Positions 1 to 9,416 are shown, counted from the stretch's first letter. The stretch: DNA of 64,000 nucleotides from Nitrospirota bacterium (GCA_016219645.1 JACRLR010000004.1:1-64000); one strand, 5' to 3'. Numbers and translations: made by a program. The notes: a model not told the origin generated them from the letters alone.

Positions 1-318
1 GGTGGAAATAGAGTGAAATGTGCGGCAGCAGAGGGAGTTACAGGGCAAGAGTAGGGAAGAGGGGCCTGTTCGATCCGATCAGTTGAGGAATTTCGGGCCA
101 GAGACCAGCCCGGGGGCTGTTGCCAAATACCTCAGTGGAGGAAGGATCCATTCTTCATGGGAAGGGCCTGATGGATGCAAATCGCTGTAAGTCGGTCGAG
201 GTAATCCGCAACAACAGGGGGCTTCAACATTTCGTCTCTTTTTTCCTGGGCCTATTCATTGCTTGCCAGACCGACAAGGGGTACGTGTCACTAGTGCATT
301 ATTGTAAGGGTGGAGTAG
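1..318. other. upstream region without a gene
   Basis: No reading frame with a ribosome binding site or recognisable product is visible. The only support for function is the GGTGGAG sequence at about 309-315, which serves polX. The left part may belong to a gene or intergenic region cut by the window edge. Confidence 0.5.
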
Positions 319-2055
319 ATGATGCCGGTGCACAACGCAGATATTGCAGCAATCTTCGATGAAATCGCGGACCTGCTTGAGATTGAAGGCGCCAATCGGT
401 TCCGTGTTCGTGCCTATCGCAATGCCGCGAGGACATTGCGGGATCTTGACCGGGACATTGCCGCCATGATTGCGGAGGGGGAGGACGTCACGACACTGCC
501 CGGCATCGGTGAGGACTTGGCGTCCAAGATCAAGGAGATCGTCGAGACCGGCAGAGCCTCCGTGCTCGAAGAGCATCGCAAAAACGTGCCGGCTACGCTC
601 ACAACTCTGCTTAAAATTCCCGGCCTTGGGCCGAAGCGGGTGCAGACGCTTTATCACAAACTCGGCGTTCGCACATTGGAGGATTTGCGGAATGCGGCGC
701 AGGGAGGGCGTGTCAGGACCCTGCAAGGGTTCGGAGCGAAGACCGAGCAGCATATCCTTGAGGAGTTACAAGCCAGGACAGCTGAGGCGAAGCGTTTCCA
801 GTTGGCGATTGCGGCCCAATATGCCGAGGCGTTTATTTCGTACCTGAAGACCTCAGCTGGAGCGAAGCAGGTTGTTGCGGCAGGGAGCTATCGACGAGCC
901 AAAGAGACGATCGGAGACCTCGATCTGCTGGTTACGGCCCGCTCTGGACGGCCGGTGATCGATCGTTTCGTATCCTATCCGGAAGTACAAGAGGTTCTGG
1001 TTTACGGTACGACCAAGGCGAGTGTCCGTCTGACCTGCGGACTGCAAGTTGATCTGCGCGTAGTCCCGGAAGCGAGTTACGGGGCTGCGCTCCAATATTT
1101 CACGGGGAGCAAAGAGCATAGCGTGCTGCTTCGTCAGTTGGCGCAGCAGCGGGGGCTTAAGCTGAATGAGTATGGCCTGTTCAAAGGAGGAGAGTCTGTA
1201 GCAGGAGCAACGGAGGAAACTATCTATGCGGCGCTGGGGCTCCCGTGGATTCCTCCTGAACTGCGGGAGAATCGTGGCGAGCTCGAAGCGGCGCAATCTG
1301 GACGCCTGCCGAGGCTGGTGGAGCTCGCTGATTTGAAAGACGATCTGCACACCCACACCAAAGCGACGGATGGCTTGAGCAGTCTCGAGGAGATGGTGAT
1401 AGCAGCGCGCGGGCGTGGATTCGAATACCTGGCGATCACCGACCACTCCCGGCGTTTGACGATGGCCCATGGTCTCGACCCGAGGCGGCTGTTCGAACAA
1501 CTGGAAGCGATCGATCGTATGAACGAGGCTTCGTCAGGCTTGACGATTCTGAAGGGGATCGAGGTGGACATACTGGAAGACGGCAGCCTGGACCTTCCAA
1601 ATGAAGACCTTGGCAGGCTGGACCTTGTGGTGGGGGCTGTCCATAGCCACTTCAGACTATCCAGGGAGAAACAGACCGAGCGGATCATGCGCGCCATGGA
1701 TCACCCGCATTTCACTATCCTGGCCCACCCCAGCGGTCGGCTCATCGGTGAACGGGAGCCCTATGAGGTGGACATGCATCGTCTGATCCGTCATGCGCGC
1801 GAGCGCGGTTGTGCGTTGGAAGTGAACGCCCATCCGGTCCGCCTTGACCTGACTGACAGGGATTGCCAAATGGCGAAAGACGAGGGAGCTCTGGTGAGTA
1901 TCAATTCCGACGCCCACAGCGTCCTGGACTTCGAAAATCTGCGCTATGGTGTCGGACAGGCTCGCCGTGGGTGGCTGGAAAGGAGCAACATCTTGAACTC
2001 CAGGTCGCTTCATGCGCTCCGCCCGTTGCTCAAGCGTACAATGTTGAAGAGGTGA
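319..2055 (+). CDS. polX: DNA polymerase X family protein (PolX) with C-terminal PHP domain
   Basis: Family X repair polymerase, expected to fill short gaps in base-excision repair and to trim 3' ends through its PHP phosphoesterase/exonuclease domain. Two helix-hairpin-helix motifs are visible (PGIGEDLA, residues 61-68; PGLGPKR, 101-107). The nucleotidyltransferase signature GSYRR (189-193) is followed by GDLD (199-202), and a third Asp lies in VDLR (244-247). The PHP domain starts with DLHTHT (342-347). The 578-aa length is normal for bacterial PolX. Two adjacent ATG codons (319 and 322) follow a GGTGGAG ribosome site; either can be the start. It stands alone, and the next gene begins about 100 bp later. 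Confidence 0.95.
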   Translation: MMPVHNADIAAIFDEIADLLEIEGANRFRVRAYRNAARTLRDLDRDIAAMIAEGEDVTTLPGIGEDLASKIKEIVETGRASVLEEHRKNVPATLTTLLKIPGLGPKRVQTLYHKLGVRTLEDLRNAAQGGRVRTLQGFGAKTEQHILEELQARTAEAKRFQLAIAAQYAEAFISYLKTSAGAKQVVAAGSYRRAKETIGDLDLLVTARSGRPVIDRFVSYPEVQEVLVYGTTKASVRLTCGLQVDLRVVPEASYGAALQYFTGSKEHSVLLRQLAQQRGLKLNEYGLFKGGESVAGATEETIYAALGLPWIPPELRENRGELEAAQSGRLPRLVELADLKDDLHTHTKATDGLSSLEEMVIAARGRGFEYLAITDHSRRLTMAHGLDPRRLFEQLEAIDRMNEASSGLTILKGIEVDILEDGSLDLPNEDLGRLDLVVGAVHSHFRLSREKQTERIMRAMDHPHFTILAHPSGRLIGEREPYEVDMHRLIRHARERGCALEVNAHPVRLDLTDRDCQMAKDEGALVSINSDAHSVLDFENLRYGVGQARRGWLERSNILNSRSLHALRPLLKRTMLKR

Positions 2056-2156
2056 ACCGTGAGGGGTGAAGGGGTGCGGTAGGTCAAGGATGAATCCTTT
2101 TCAAGAATTGTGGCTCATATGCAGCACCCAATATTTCAGCTAGGAGGAGGATGTTT

Positions 2157-2393
2157 ATGGTCAAGGTCTCAAAGATGTCCGTCGCTCAGCAGCAGCGATA
2201 TGATGAATGCTGCCATCGCTGCGGCGGCTTCATGGTGCCCGAGCCGGTATTCGAACTGGGTTCGGTGAATTGGCGTTGTATAGGTTGCGGCGAACGGATC
2301 GATCCCGTCATTCTCGCGCATCGCAAGAAGAACGTCGCGCGAGATGAAGCTGAGAAGCTGTTTAAGAGCCAAAGGGGACCCAGCCTGAACTAA
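2157..2393 (+). CDS. small zinc-ribbon-like protein
   Basis: A 78-aa protein of unknown role. It has two Cys pairs, CHRC near residue 19 and CIGC near residue 40, arranged like a zinc ribbon, followed by a basic helical tail. An ATG at 2151 is also in frame, but the AGGAGGAGG ribosome site at 2142-2150 abuts it and is spaced correctly for the ATG at 2157. It could be a regulatory or nucleic-acid-binding accessory protein; nothing next to it indicates which. Confidence 0.75.
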   Translation: MVKVSKMSVAQQQRYDECCHRCGGFMVPEPVFELGSVNWRCIGCGERIDPVILAHRKKNVARDEAEKLFKSQRGPSLN

Positions 2394-3586
2394 TCATCGC
2401 TCCCCACGAGGCAGTGGAAGCATTGTCGCCCTCCGTTCATAGCGCCCCGGAATTCACGTAGACGCATGATCTCGTATTTCAACGGAGAGTCTTCTTCTGA
2501 AAGGGTTGACTGTCCCGTAATGACAGCTGTGGGGCAATTGTCCACAGAGGGTGGCGGTTATCTACTTGTTGATTCCGAGGAGAGAGTGATTACATAAGAA
2601 TCGAAGGAGGTGGCGGGAGCCATGGTGGTAGGTCGGCAGCCTAGTTTAAGTTTGACCCGCCCTTGTGCAGCCAACGTGCAAAGGGCACCGCTTCTGCTTC
2701 GGTGGCGGGGTGGTGATTCGAGGGACGCGTTATCAATCGTCGGTGCCACTAGGCACGGCCGTAGATGCGAGCCCGGATGAAGATGGAGGCGCGGAGCAAT
2801 CAGCCTTGAGCGACTGAAGGATTGCTGGATCCCACTCCGGTTGGATGGCAGTCTCGGTGTTCCACACAAGGGTGGGCCGTTTTTTTGCGGGAGGCTGAAA
2901 AATCCCGCCAGCGTTATTGGAAGGTTAAGGCTGAGGCTACAGTTGAGCAATCAAGAACGTGACCGATGCTTATGACCTAAGCCTTCTTCATTCACTGCGG
3001 CCTTGCGGGCCGGCTTTTTGAATATCCGGCGAATGTATTCTCCTTTCGTAGTGATTAATCCTCACACAGACTGTTCTCATTCCCTCGTTCAGTCAGCCGC
3101 TTTCTCGCACAGAGGGAACTGCGACCCCTCAGTCCCACAAAAACCACACGCCATGAGTAGAGAGTTTGTTAGTGGGAGAATCAGCAAGGAAGGCAATAAA
3201 AAAATCGAAGCAGAGGCAGGGTCGAGAGCTCTTTTTCTATAGTGGAGATCTTGGAGGGGCTTTAGGCTTCCCACCCTTCAGTGGGCCTGCACACCACCCC
3301 TGCACTTGACCTCGATTCCCTTGAATGTTCCTCTCACCGAAGCCTCCGCTCGGTTATAAGATAACAACACTTCGCGAGAGGTCAAATGGCAGGACTGTCG
3401 CGTGAGGCCAGAATGGTCATCGAGCCACTGTGGCGTAACGGGGCATGGGTTGACCCAGTCACGAGTCGTTGAGTGCCTCACATTCCAGGGCAGGGGGCCT
3501 CAGAACTGCAGGAAGTCATCGCGTTGTCGGATAAGGGCTCACGGTTGCTTACTGCCTGCAAGGATGGCACGTCTGATGCTTGTATC
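2394..3586. other. long intergenic region with repeat fragments
   Basis: About 1.2 kb without a convincing gene. Open frames here lack ribosome sites and have repeat-like composition. A fragment at about 2889-2935 (CTGAAAAATCCCGCCAGCG, then TTATTGGAAGGTTAAG) resembles 9511-9560. At 2999-3020 a short CGGCC/GGCCG hairpin followed by a T run resembles 33524-33555. I read the region as accumulated remnants of the dispersed repeats; a non-coding RNA cannot be excluded. Confidence 0.45.
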
Positions 3587-4132
3587 ATGAATATGCCGAC
3601 ATCCAGGCGGCCGATCTTCACGGTCCAAAAGCATCAGGCCTCTCACCTTCATTATGACTTCCGACTGGAAATCGGAGGCGCACTCAAGTCATGGGCCATC
3701 CCCAAAGGCCCCTCGATGGACCCATCGGTCAAACGGCTTGCGGTGGAAGTGGAGGATCACGATCTCGGCTACGCGGAGTTCGAGGGGGTGATCGGAGAAG
3801 GCTATTATGGAGCAGGGCCTGTGTTGGTGTGGGATACGGGTTGGTTCGAACCGCTTCGAGCCAACCGGGGTCCAGTATCGCCGATGATGATGTTCCATGA
3901 GGGCAAATTAGATCTGTGTTTGCATGGGCAACGGTTGCAAGGCGGGTTCACCTTGGTGCGCATGAAAGACCGTCCGCGAGAATGGCTGCTGATCAAAAAA
4001 CGAGACAAGGAGGCCCGTTCCGGCTATGACGTGATGCAGGAATACGACACATCGGTATTGTCTCGTCGGACGATCGAAGACCTAGAGGCAGATGTTGCAG
4101 CAGGAACGTTGGATCCGGGGTGCTGTGGGTGA
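3587..4132 (+). CDS. LigD-type 3'-phosphoesterase domain protein
   Basis: A stand-alone 3'-phosphoesterase of the kind fused to bacterial LigD, expected to clean 3' ends during DNA end joining. The family signature is clear near the N-terminus: KHQASHLHYDFRLE, then LKSWAIPKGPS, with the His, Asp and Arg residues the domain uses for metal and phosphate binding. A later GEGYYGAG and the C-terminal WLLIKKRD block also match the family. An upstream in-frame start at 3473 is possible, but the conserved domain begins right after the ATG at 3587, and neither start has a good ribosome site. No ligase or Ku gene is near in this window. Confidence 0.85.
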   Translation: MNMPTSRRPIFTVQKHQASHLHYDFRLEIGGALKSWAIPKGPSMDPSVKRLAVEVEDHDLGYAEFEGVIGEGYYGAGPVLVWDTGWFEPLRANRGPVSPMMMFHEGKLDLCLHGQRLQGGFTLVRMKDRPREWLLIKKRDKEARSGYDVMQEYDTSVLSRRTIEDLEADVAAGTLDPGCCG

Positions 4133-4238
4133 GGGGCATCTCATGAAGAAGCCACAACTGATTCTTGCGGGGAGCGTATGGCGACGAGATGTCAGCGGTC
4201 TTACCTGCGAGGGTGCCATATCAAGAAAGGAGCGAACT

Positions 4239-4490
4239 ATGTCAGTGCCGAAACATCTCGCGGAAGCAGCGGCCAAACTCAAAGAGGCATCGTTCCGGAT
4301 CGACGAAGCACGACATGGCCCTGTGACCTGCGAAAATCAAAAGGTTTGGTTGGAGGCGCTGACGGATTACTGCCTGGCGCTCTCCGAAGTCCAGTCCTAT
4401 AACAGCGAATCAGTCCACGAAAAACTCCATGAGTTGGCTGGACGCGCTGGGATCAAGCCATTCCCTGGTCCCGGCTCTGCACACACCTGA
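4239..4490 (+). CDS. small conserved hypothetical protein
   Basis: An 83-aa, mostly helical soluble protein with no motif I recognise. The start is chosen because AAAGGAGCG lies just upstream of the ATG at 4239; a longer in-frame extension upstream overlaps the end of the phosphoesterase gene and has no ribosome site. It is co-directional with the phosphoesterase gene and about 100 bp downstream, so co-transcription is possible. Confidence 0.6.
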   Translation: MSVPKHLAEAAAKLKEASFRIDEARHGPVTCENQKVWLEALTDYCLALSEVQSYNSESVHEKLHELAGRAGIKPFPGPGSAHT

Positions 4491-4510
4491 GTTAGTGAGG
4501 GGTAGAGCTG

Positions 4511-5248
4511 TTAGGCTGTCAGGCTCTGCAACACTGCCGGGAGAGATGCCTTCTTCTTGTCTTCGCCAACGGAGCGCTCGTGCAGCCGGCGGACTAACTC
4601 CTGGTATGAGGACTTGTAGATGATCTTCTCGAACTGGCTGCGATAATTTTTCACCAGGCTGACCCCGTCCACGACGAGGTCGTACGCGTGCCAGGTTCCG
4701 TCCTTCACGTGCAGACGGTAATCCATCGGGATGCCCATTTTGCTCGACCGCAGCTCGGTCCGCACCTCTGCATAGTTCCCCTCAATCCGTTCAGAGAGAT
4801 AGAATACTTGCTGCCCTGAATAGCCTTCGATTTTTTCAGCATAGCGGTCGGAAAGAAAGCTCTTGAAGAGTTCGACGAACTCGGCGCGCTCACTGGTCGT
4901 GAGTGGAATCCAGTGGGCCGCAAGCGCGCGTTTCGACATTTCAGCGTAGTCGAAGCGGGAAGCGATGACCTCTTCCAGCATATGCCGGCGCGGGATGAGC
5001 TTGGCCGGATCTTTGAGTGTCTCGTCTTCGAGAATGCGGAAGACGTCGTTCAGCGTCGAGCGGACCACCTCGGTGGGAGACTCCAAGGTCCGGTCCGGTG
5101 AGCCTGATGCGGTGCTGTACGTATGGGCGACAAGAAACAGAGAAAAGGCGAGGGCTCCGCTCTTGATCCAATGCCGGCACCACGAACTTCGGACATCCAA
5201 CTCTCGCCTGTCTCGCCCCTCCCGCCAGTCTCGCTCGCCAATCACCAT
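4511..5248 (-). CDS. mlaC: MlaC/Ttg2D-family phospholipid-binding protein
   Basis: Periplasmic lipid-carrier family (Tol_Tol_Ttg2), which moves phospholipids between the outer membrane and an MlaFEDB-type ABC transporter. The 245-aa protein has an N-terminal hydrophobic segment at about residues 31-48, then the conserved order of RHMLEEVIASRFDYAEMS, FVELFKSFLSDRYAEKI and the YDLVVDGVSLVKNYRSQF block near the C-terminus. The other mla genes are absent here. It starts 7 bp after the dodecin stop on the same strand, so the two are probably one transcript. The basic stretch before the signal segment is long, so the true start may lie further in. Confidence 0.88.
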   Translation of the reverse strand: MVIGERDWREGRDRRELDVRSSWCRHWIKSGALAFSLFLVAHTYSTASGSPDRTLESPTEVVRSTLNDVFRILEDETLKDPAKLIPRRHMLEEVIASRFDYAEMSKRALAAHWIPLTTSERAEFVELFKSFLSDRYAEKIEGYSGQQVFYLSERIEGNYAEVRTELRSSKMGIPMDYRLHVKDGTWHAYDLVVDGVSLVKNYRSQFEKIIYKSSYQELVRRLHERSVGEDKKKASLPAVLQSLTA

Positions 5249-5254
5249 GTCTCG

Positions 5255-5455
5255 TCAATCCAGCACGAAGGTGACCTTCAAATCTACGCGGTAGAAGGTG
5301 ACCTTGCCGTTATCGACCACCACATGTTGCTCCTTTACCCAAGCCGACTTGATGCCGTGGACGGTTTTGGCTGCCCGGGTGATCCCATTCTGAATGGCAT
5401 CTTCGAAACTCTTCGGCGATTCTGAACTAATCTCGATGATCTTGGCGACGGACAT
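5255..5455 (-). CDS. dodecin family protein
   Basis: A 66-aa protein of the dodecin family, small beta-alpha-beta-beta subunits that form hollow dodecamers storing flavin or CoA. Typical elements are the start AKIIEISSESPKSFEDAI, the KSAWVKEQHV strand and the final YRVDLKVTFVLD strand. The ATG at 5455 is preceded by AAAGGAGGCG, which rules out the longer upstream reading. It is followed after 7 bp by mlaC, an unusual partner; the link may simply be stress or envelope co-expression. Confidence 0.9.
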   Translation of the reverse strand: MSVAKIIEISSESPKSFEDAIQNGITRAAKTVHGIKSAWVKEQHVVVDNGKVTFYRVDLKVTFVLD

Positions 5456-5560
5456 GGGACGCCTCCTTTGTTGTGTTTGTGATCTCGGTTGCCGGCAGAG
5501 TGATGACTCAACTGTTAACATGCGTCGATGATTTTCCGACATTTCCTCAGCGCTGTATTG

Positions 5561-6028
5561 CTAGACTCCCACCAGCGCCCGATGCATGCTGATCGCCTTC
5601 ATTGTCCGCACGACATCCTCGTAGGAGACGGCCGGCGCCTTCGCCCCCTTCGCATCTGCGGCGAGGAGCACAAAATCATTCATGGCGACGATACCCTGGA
5701 GCACTCCATCTTCATCCACGACAGGAAGACGTCTGACTTTTTCCCGTTTCATGATATCCAGAGCCGTATGGACATCATCGGACAGCTGGCACGTATGGAC
5801 CTTTCCGGAGATCGTTTCCCAGACGGTGATGTCTGACGCCGGCTTGTTCTTGGTAGCTGCAGCCATGCAGATGTCTCGATCGGTGATCATGCCCATCACG
5901 TGGCCCTCAACATTCAGGACGGGAAGGGCTCCGCAGTCGCTGTCCCACATCATTTTGGCGGCGGCAGCCAGATTGGTGTCAGGGCCGCAACATTGTACAT
6001 CGCTGGTTATAATATCTTGGACTTTCAT
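5561..6028 (-). CDS. tandem CBS-domain protein
   Basis: A 155-aa soluble protein made of two CBS domains, which together normally bind an adenine nucleotide and act as an energy or redox sensor. The first domain runs about residues 1-60 (MITDRDICM) and the second about 70-125 (VRRLPVVDEDGVLQGIVAMNDF). The gene starts at an ATG behind AAAGGAGG. It lies between the lipoprotein gene and dodecin on the same strand. No catalytic domain is attached, so the partner it regulates is not identifiable from sequence. Confidence 0.9.
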   Translation of the reverse strand: MKVQDIITSDVQCCGPDTNLAAAAKMMWDSDCGALPVLNVEGHVMGMITDRDICMAAATKNKPASDITVWETISGKVHTCQLSDDVHTALDIMKREKVRRLPVVDEDGVLQGIVAMNDFVLLAADAKGAKAPAVSYEDVVRTMKAISMHRALVGV

Positions 6029-6062
6029 GGGAAACCTCCTTTGACAGAAGCGTTCGGTTGTA

Positions 6063-6689
6063 TCAGGGTATTTTTAGCCGCAATTGCTTGTTCTCAATGG
6101 TCGTATCCTGGACCAGCTTGCCAAAACTGTCCGTTAAGACGTCATTCAGCAGCCATTGGGCATCCTCCGGATCGAACCAAAAGACCTCATCGTCTCCGCT
6201 CCCGTTCAGGGTCATACGGGTCGTGCTCCCGTCCGCGACATTCTGTGCTTGTAATGCAAGCTTCGTTTTCGTCATGACTTCAGTGAAGCCGACCCGGCTC
6301 TTGGCGTGGACTGAAAAATCGAGGAGTTTCCCCGTCAGGACGATATCGGTCTCGCTTTCGCCGGCCCCTCGCTTGGTCACCTGCCAGCCCTTCGCGGCCA
6401 GATACTCGGTCAGAGCCTGGGCGACCAGGTGGGCGGGCTTGCCTTCCGGGACATCGAAATAGGTGACACCTCCCCAGAGGTGTGTCCGAAATCCAAGGCC
6501 GGTCTTATGGCTCCGATCGTCCTGGAACGAGCCTATCGCTACCCGCGCAGCGGCCCTTTGCTTTGCGGCCCCCTCAGATCCGGTTACGGTGGGGTGGACC
6601 TGGAGCGGAATGACTTCGCCTCCGCCGGCGCATCCGGCCAAAGTGATCAAACTGAGCCAGAATATGAGCAGTGTCCGACGTTTCTTCAC
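6063..6689 (-). CDS. YajG-like lipoprotein
   Basis: Predicted 208-aa lipoprotein resembling the YajG family of unknown function. The N-terminus is a lipoprotein signal (KKRRTLLIF...ITLAGC) with the lipidated Cys at about residue 19. The mature part has the alternating beta and helix pattern of the family (YFDVPEGKPAHLVAQALTEYL). I chose the GTG at 6689: AAGGAGGA lies 6-13 bases before it, while the in-frame ATG codons further upstream have no ribosome site and would overlap the pal reading region. It follows pal by about 70 bp on the same strand. Confidence 0.75.
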   Translation of the reverse strand: MKKRRTLLIFWLSLITLAGCAGGGEVIPLQVHPTVTGSEGAAKQRAAARVAIGSFQDDRSHKTGLGFRTHLWGGVTYFDVPEGKPAHLVAQALTEYLAAKGWQVTKRGAGESETDIVLTGKLLDFSVHAKSRVGFTEVMTKTKLALQAQNVADGSTTRMTLNGSGDDEVFWFDPEDAQWLLNDVLTDSFGKLVQDTTIENKQLRLKIP

Positions 6690-6757
6690 AGGGTCCTCCT
6701 TACTCCCGGGACTCTCGATAACCATTCCTCCGACTGGCATTTTCACGTGTTCGTTGA

Positions 6758-7357
6758 CTATCTGGTGAAGTGAGCCCGTCGATTCGACTGCCAACAGGCT
6801 TCACTATGTTCCTCACAAAAGGGGCGTTCTTTCCCGTAACTCGTGATCTGCATTTGTGATGAGGAAACACCGAGGTCCTCCAGATAGCGTGCGGCAGCCT
6901 GTGCACGCCGTTCACCCAGGACCAAGTTGTAGGCGCTTGTTCCCCGCTCGTCACAGTGGCCTGCGATGAGGATCTTCTCGCCGGACCGCGCCTTCAGAAT
7001 ACCGGCGTTGGCTTCGAGCCCGGATCGAGCATCATCGCGAATCGCAAACCGGTCAAAATCAAAAAAGATGTCCGATAGACCTGCGCTCGGCCCGGTCTGA
7101 GGCACCGGCGGCTGTGACAGAGGAGCAGGGGCAACCGGTTGCTCCGTGACCCGCGATTCCTTCACCGCAGGCGGCGCTGCAGGTGGAGAGGCCTTTGCCG
7201 CTGCCATAGGCGTCTGGGCTTGTGCGGTTGCCCCCGGCACATACCTCTGGTCCCCTGACGACGTGACGACCTTGCGGCTCGAGCAGCCGGACACTACTGC
7301 AACAACAAGCAGGCAAAGGAGGATACCGAAATAGGACAGGTGCCACCGGGTCGACAT
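6758..7357 (-). CDS. pal: peptidoglycan-associated lipoprotein Pal
   Basis: Outer-membrane lipoprotein that holds the outer membrane to peptidoglycan as part of Tol-Pal. The signal ends at a lipobox VVSGC (Cys about residue 25). A Pro/Ala-rich linker follows, then the OmpA-like domain from about residue 95. Its peptidoglycan-binding motif, GHCDERGTSAYNLVLGERRA, is intact. The ATG at 7357 has AAGGAG upstream. No tol genes are present here; neighbours are a secreted protein 13 bp upstream and the YajG-like lipoprotein downstream. The linker is longer than in E. coli Pal. Confidence 0.9.
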   Translation of the reverse strand: MSTRWHLSYFGILLCLLVVAVVSGCSSRKVVTSSGDQRYVPGATAQAQTPMAAAKASPPAAPPAVKESRVTEQPVAPAPLSQPPVPQTGPSAGLSDIFFDFDRFAIRDDARSGLEANAGILKARSGEKILIAGHCDERGTSAYNLVLGERRAQAAARYLEDLGVSSSQMQITSYGKERPFCEEHSEACWQSNRRAHFTR

Positions 7358-7370
7358 AGGATCTCCTTGG

Positions 7371-7700
7371 TTATTGAACGTGAATGGATTGTGCAATCAA
7401 ACCATCCGGCGATTTCACGTATGTAATCTGGGCCGCTTCTCCCACCGTGAGGTCGGCCAATCTGGCAGCTTTCTTGCCCCGCGTAATCTTGGTGTCGGCA
7501 GGGACATCGGCTCCCACAATCAGCGCTTCCTTATTGGGAAGCATGACTTTCACGACGACCGTCTTAGGATCGACGGCAGTATTTGTGGCCATCACTATGC
7601 CTCGAACCGTCCGCTGGATGGTCTCTCCTGCAACGGTTGCGAACGGGGTCGTCAGGATTACGAGTCCAAAGGCAAAAACCAACCAACGCATCGATCTCAT
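7371..7700 (-). CDS. small secreted protein, likely OB/beta fold
   Basis: A 109-aa protein with a clear signal peptide (residues 1-24, cleavage near TVAGE), then a beta-rich region (VRGIVMATNTAVDPKTVVVKVMLP) ending in YVKSPDGLIAQSIHV. The layout resembles small DUF5666-like or DUF1344-like periplasmic proteins, and a similar protein is encoded at 38773-39129. It is the first gene of the minus-strand envelope cluster, with pal only 13 bp downstream. Function unknown. Confidence 0.7.
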   Translation of the reverse strand: MRSMRWLVFAFGLVILTTPFATVAGETIQRTVRGIVMATNTAVDPKTVVVKVMLPNKEALIVGADVPADTKITRGKKAARLADLTVGEAAQITYVKSPDGLIAQSIHVQ

Positions 7701-8164
7701 AGTATGAGCCCTTCCTTCTGTCTAGAGCTGAACTCCTGACCAATGAGCTTCAGTGCCTTTTCTCACAGCTATCCCACGCAATATCTTGGACATGCGGGCC
7801 ATCGAAGCGCTGTTACGGTGAAAGAGTTTTTCCCAGCCCGCTAGTACGCTGACTCCAAAAGCAAGAACGGGGCCATGCCACCCGCGTGCTGATAGGCCTT
7901 CCGCTATAAAAATCCTGGACTTTAGATCTGACGAATGAAGGATCGCCATAGATGTCTGTGGAAATCTGCTACAGATGCAGTAAGCGCGCTGTGGCGAAAG
8001 GTCGCTCGGAATGCCGGAGATTAGAATCCGTCGTCCTGCTTCCCCGATGAATGCTTCTCTGGAATGATCCGCTCTCATCGTGATTGCTCTGCAAAGTCAG
8101 AAAGAATGAGACTCGTAGGTCTCCGGCATTGCGATTGCTCATCGGAAGGATCCGTAGGGAGACA
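7701..8164. other. divergent intergenic region with a repeat remnant
   Basis: Region between the minus-strand envelope cluster and the plus-strand dehydrogenase gene, so it should hold both promoters; no clear -35/-10 pair was identified. A segment at about 7780-7845 (GCGGGCCATCGAAGC ... CCCAGCCCGCTAGTA) resembles 33581-33642, a recurring intergenic repeat of this window. Confidence 0.45.
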
Positions 8165-9082
8165 ATGCCACTTGTGAAACCACTGCGTCTTGCGATCGTC
8201 GGGTTCGGCAGGGTGGGGCAGGTCTGCGCGGAACTCATCTCCCTGAGTCACGATCTTCGTTTGGCGGCCATCGTGCGTCGACTGTCCAGTGCAGGGGGAA
8301 AGCTGCCGGAGACGCTTCGATCCATTCCAGTGACCACCCACATTGGTCAGGCAAGGGATGTTGACGCAGCGGTCCTCTGCGTGCCGACGAACGCCGTCAT
8401 GGAGATTGCATTTCAGACACTTCAGCATGGAATTCCGATCGTGGACTGCGTCACGCTTCACGGAGAGGCATATCAAACCCATAAGGATGCCATTCACAAG
8501 CGGGCCCTTCATCATGAGGCGGCGGCTATTGTCGGTGCCGGGTGGGATCCCGGAGCGCTGTCCCTCTTTCGGTCCCTCTTCGCGCTCCTGGCTCCGGAGG
8601 GCTACACCGAGACCTCACATCGCGTCGGCGTGAGCCTCCACCATACGGCGATGGCTCGAGAGATTACCGGAGTCAAGGAAGCGCTCTGCACCGAGCAACA
8701 TGCGATAGATGGCAGACGACAACGCTATGTCTATGTGGAGTTGGAACAGGGGGCCGATACCGACCGAGTCAGGGATGCGATCCGCGCCGATCCTCTGTTT
8801 CTCGGTGACGAGACCCTGGTGTTTCCAGTCGACAGTATCGCCGCGCTAGAGCAAGAAGGGCGCGGGGTCTTGCTTGAACGTCGCGGAGCGACGGGGCGCC
8901 TGGGCCATCAACAATTTCTGCTCGAAGCACGGTTCGACGAATCGCTGATGACGGCGCTCATGATGCTCGCGGCTGCCCGCGCGTTGCCTCAGTTGAAGCC
9001 GGGCGCCTATTCATTGCTGGATCTGCCGCTCAGTTCCCTGTGGGGGGAGCAACAGAAGAAGGCTGAGCGAGAGTGGTTGTAG
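8165..9082 (+). CDS. meso-diaminopimelate dehydrogenase-like protein
   Basis: Probable NADP-dependent meso-diaminopimelate D-dehydrogenase or close relative (305 aa), which in its family makes meso-DAP for peptidoglycan and lysine in one step. Visible features are the Rossmann start RLAIVGFGRVGQV, the substrate-domain motif GAGWDPGALSLFRSL and REITGVKEAL, all at the family's expected places. The start at 8165 follows AGGGAG. The family resemblance is good in these motifs and weak elsewhere, so another amino-acid dehydrogenase activity is possible. No lysine-pathway genes are adjacent. Confidence 0.75.
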   Translation: MPLVKPLRLAIVGFGRVGQVCAELISLSHDLRLAAIVRRLSSAGGKLPETLRSIPVTTHIGQARDVDAAVLCVPTNAVMEIAFQTLQHGIPIVDCVTLHGEAYQTHKDAIHKRALHHEAAAIVGAGWDPGALSLFRSLFALLAPEGYTETSHRVGVSLHHTAMAREITGVKEALCTEQHAIDGRRQRYVYVELEQGADTDRVRDAIRADPLFLGDETLVFPVDSIAALEQEGRGVLLERRGATGRLGHQQFLLEARFDESLMTALMMLAAARALPQLKPGAYSLLDLPLSSLWGEQQKKAEREWL

Positions 9083-9155
9083 GTGAGGGGACAGGACGGT
9101 TGGCCGATCAGACGACGCAACGGAGCATCAGATCACCCACTTGCTCGTTCGGGAT

Positions 9156-9416
9156 TCAGGCCGGTGTCATATGGCATGCCTCAATTGAGCAAGGCGATGT
9201 GAGCGACAGGGTGTAGACTGAACCTTGCGAGCGCTGGAGAGTGACGATGCCTTGCCGGCTGAGCCGGTCTACCACAGTAAACACCTGGTTCCAGGAATAG
9301 TAGCGCAGCCGCTCAGTGAGTTCGTCGAACGTGCAGCTGTCGACCTGAGTCAGTTCCAGACGGATAGCCGATTCAACAGAGTCTAGGGCCTGTCTGATGC
9401 ACATCGTTCTTCCCAT
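9156..9416 (-). CDS. small winged-helix-like protein
   Basis: An 86-aa protein whose middle part (CTFDELTERLRYYSWNQVFTVVDRLSRQGIVTLQR) has the helix-turn-helix plus wing pattern of small DNA-binding domains such as MarR. It has no effector domain. Start is uncertain: ATG codons occur at 9416 and 9404, with a weak GGAAG before the second. It is convergent with the dehydrogenase gene and about 240 bp from the permease on the same strand. It may be a local regulator; its target is not evident. Confidence 0.6.
   Translation of the reverse strand: MGRTMCIRQALDSVESAIRLELTQVDSCTFDELTERLRYYSWNQVFTVVDRLSRQGIVTLQRSQGSVYTLSLTSPCSIEACHMTPA

Noticed and set aside
120-362. Open frame of 80 codons before polX
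   Set aside because: No ribosome site, no protein-like pattern, and it runs into the start of polX in another frame.
2558-2950. Minus-strand open frame of 130 codons in the long intergenic region
   Set aside because: No ribosome site or domain; composition follows the repeat-like DNA and the frame overlaps a recurring repeat fragment.
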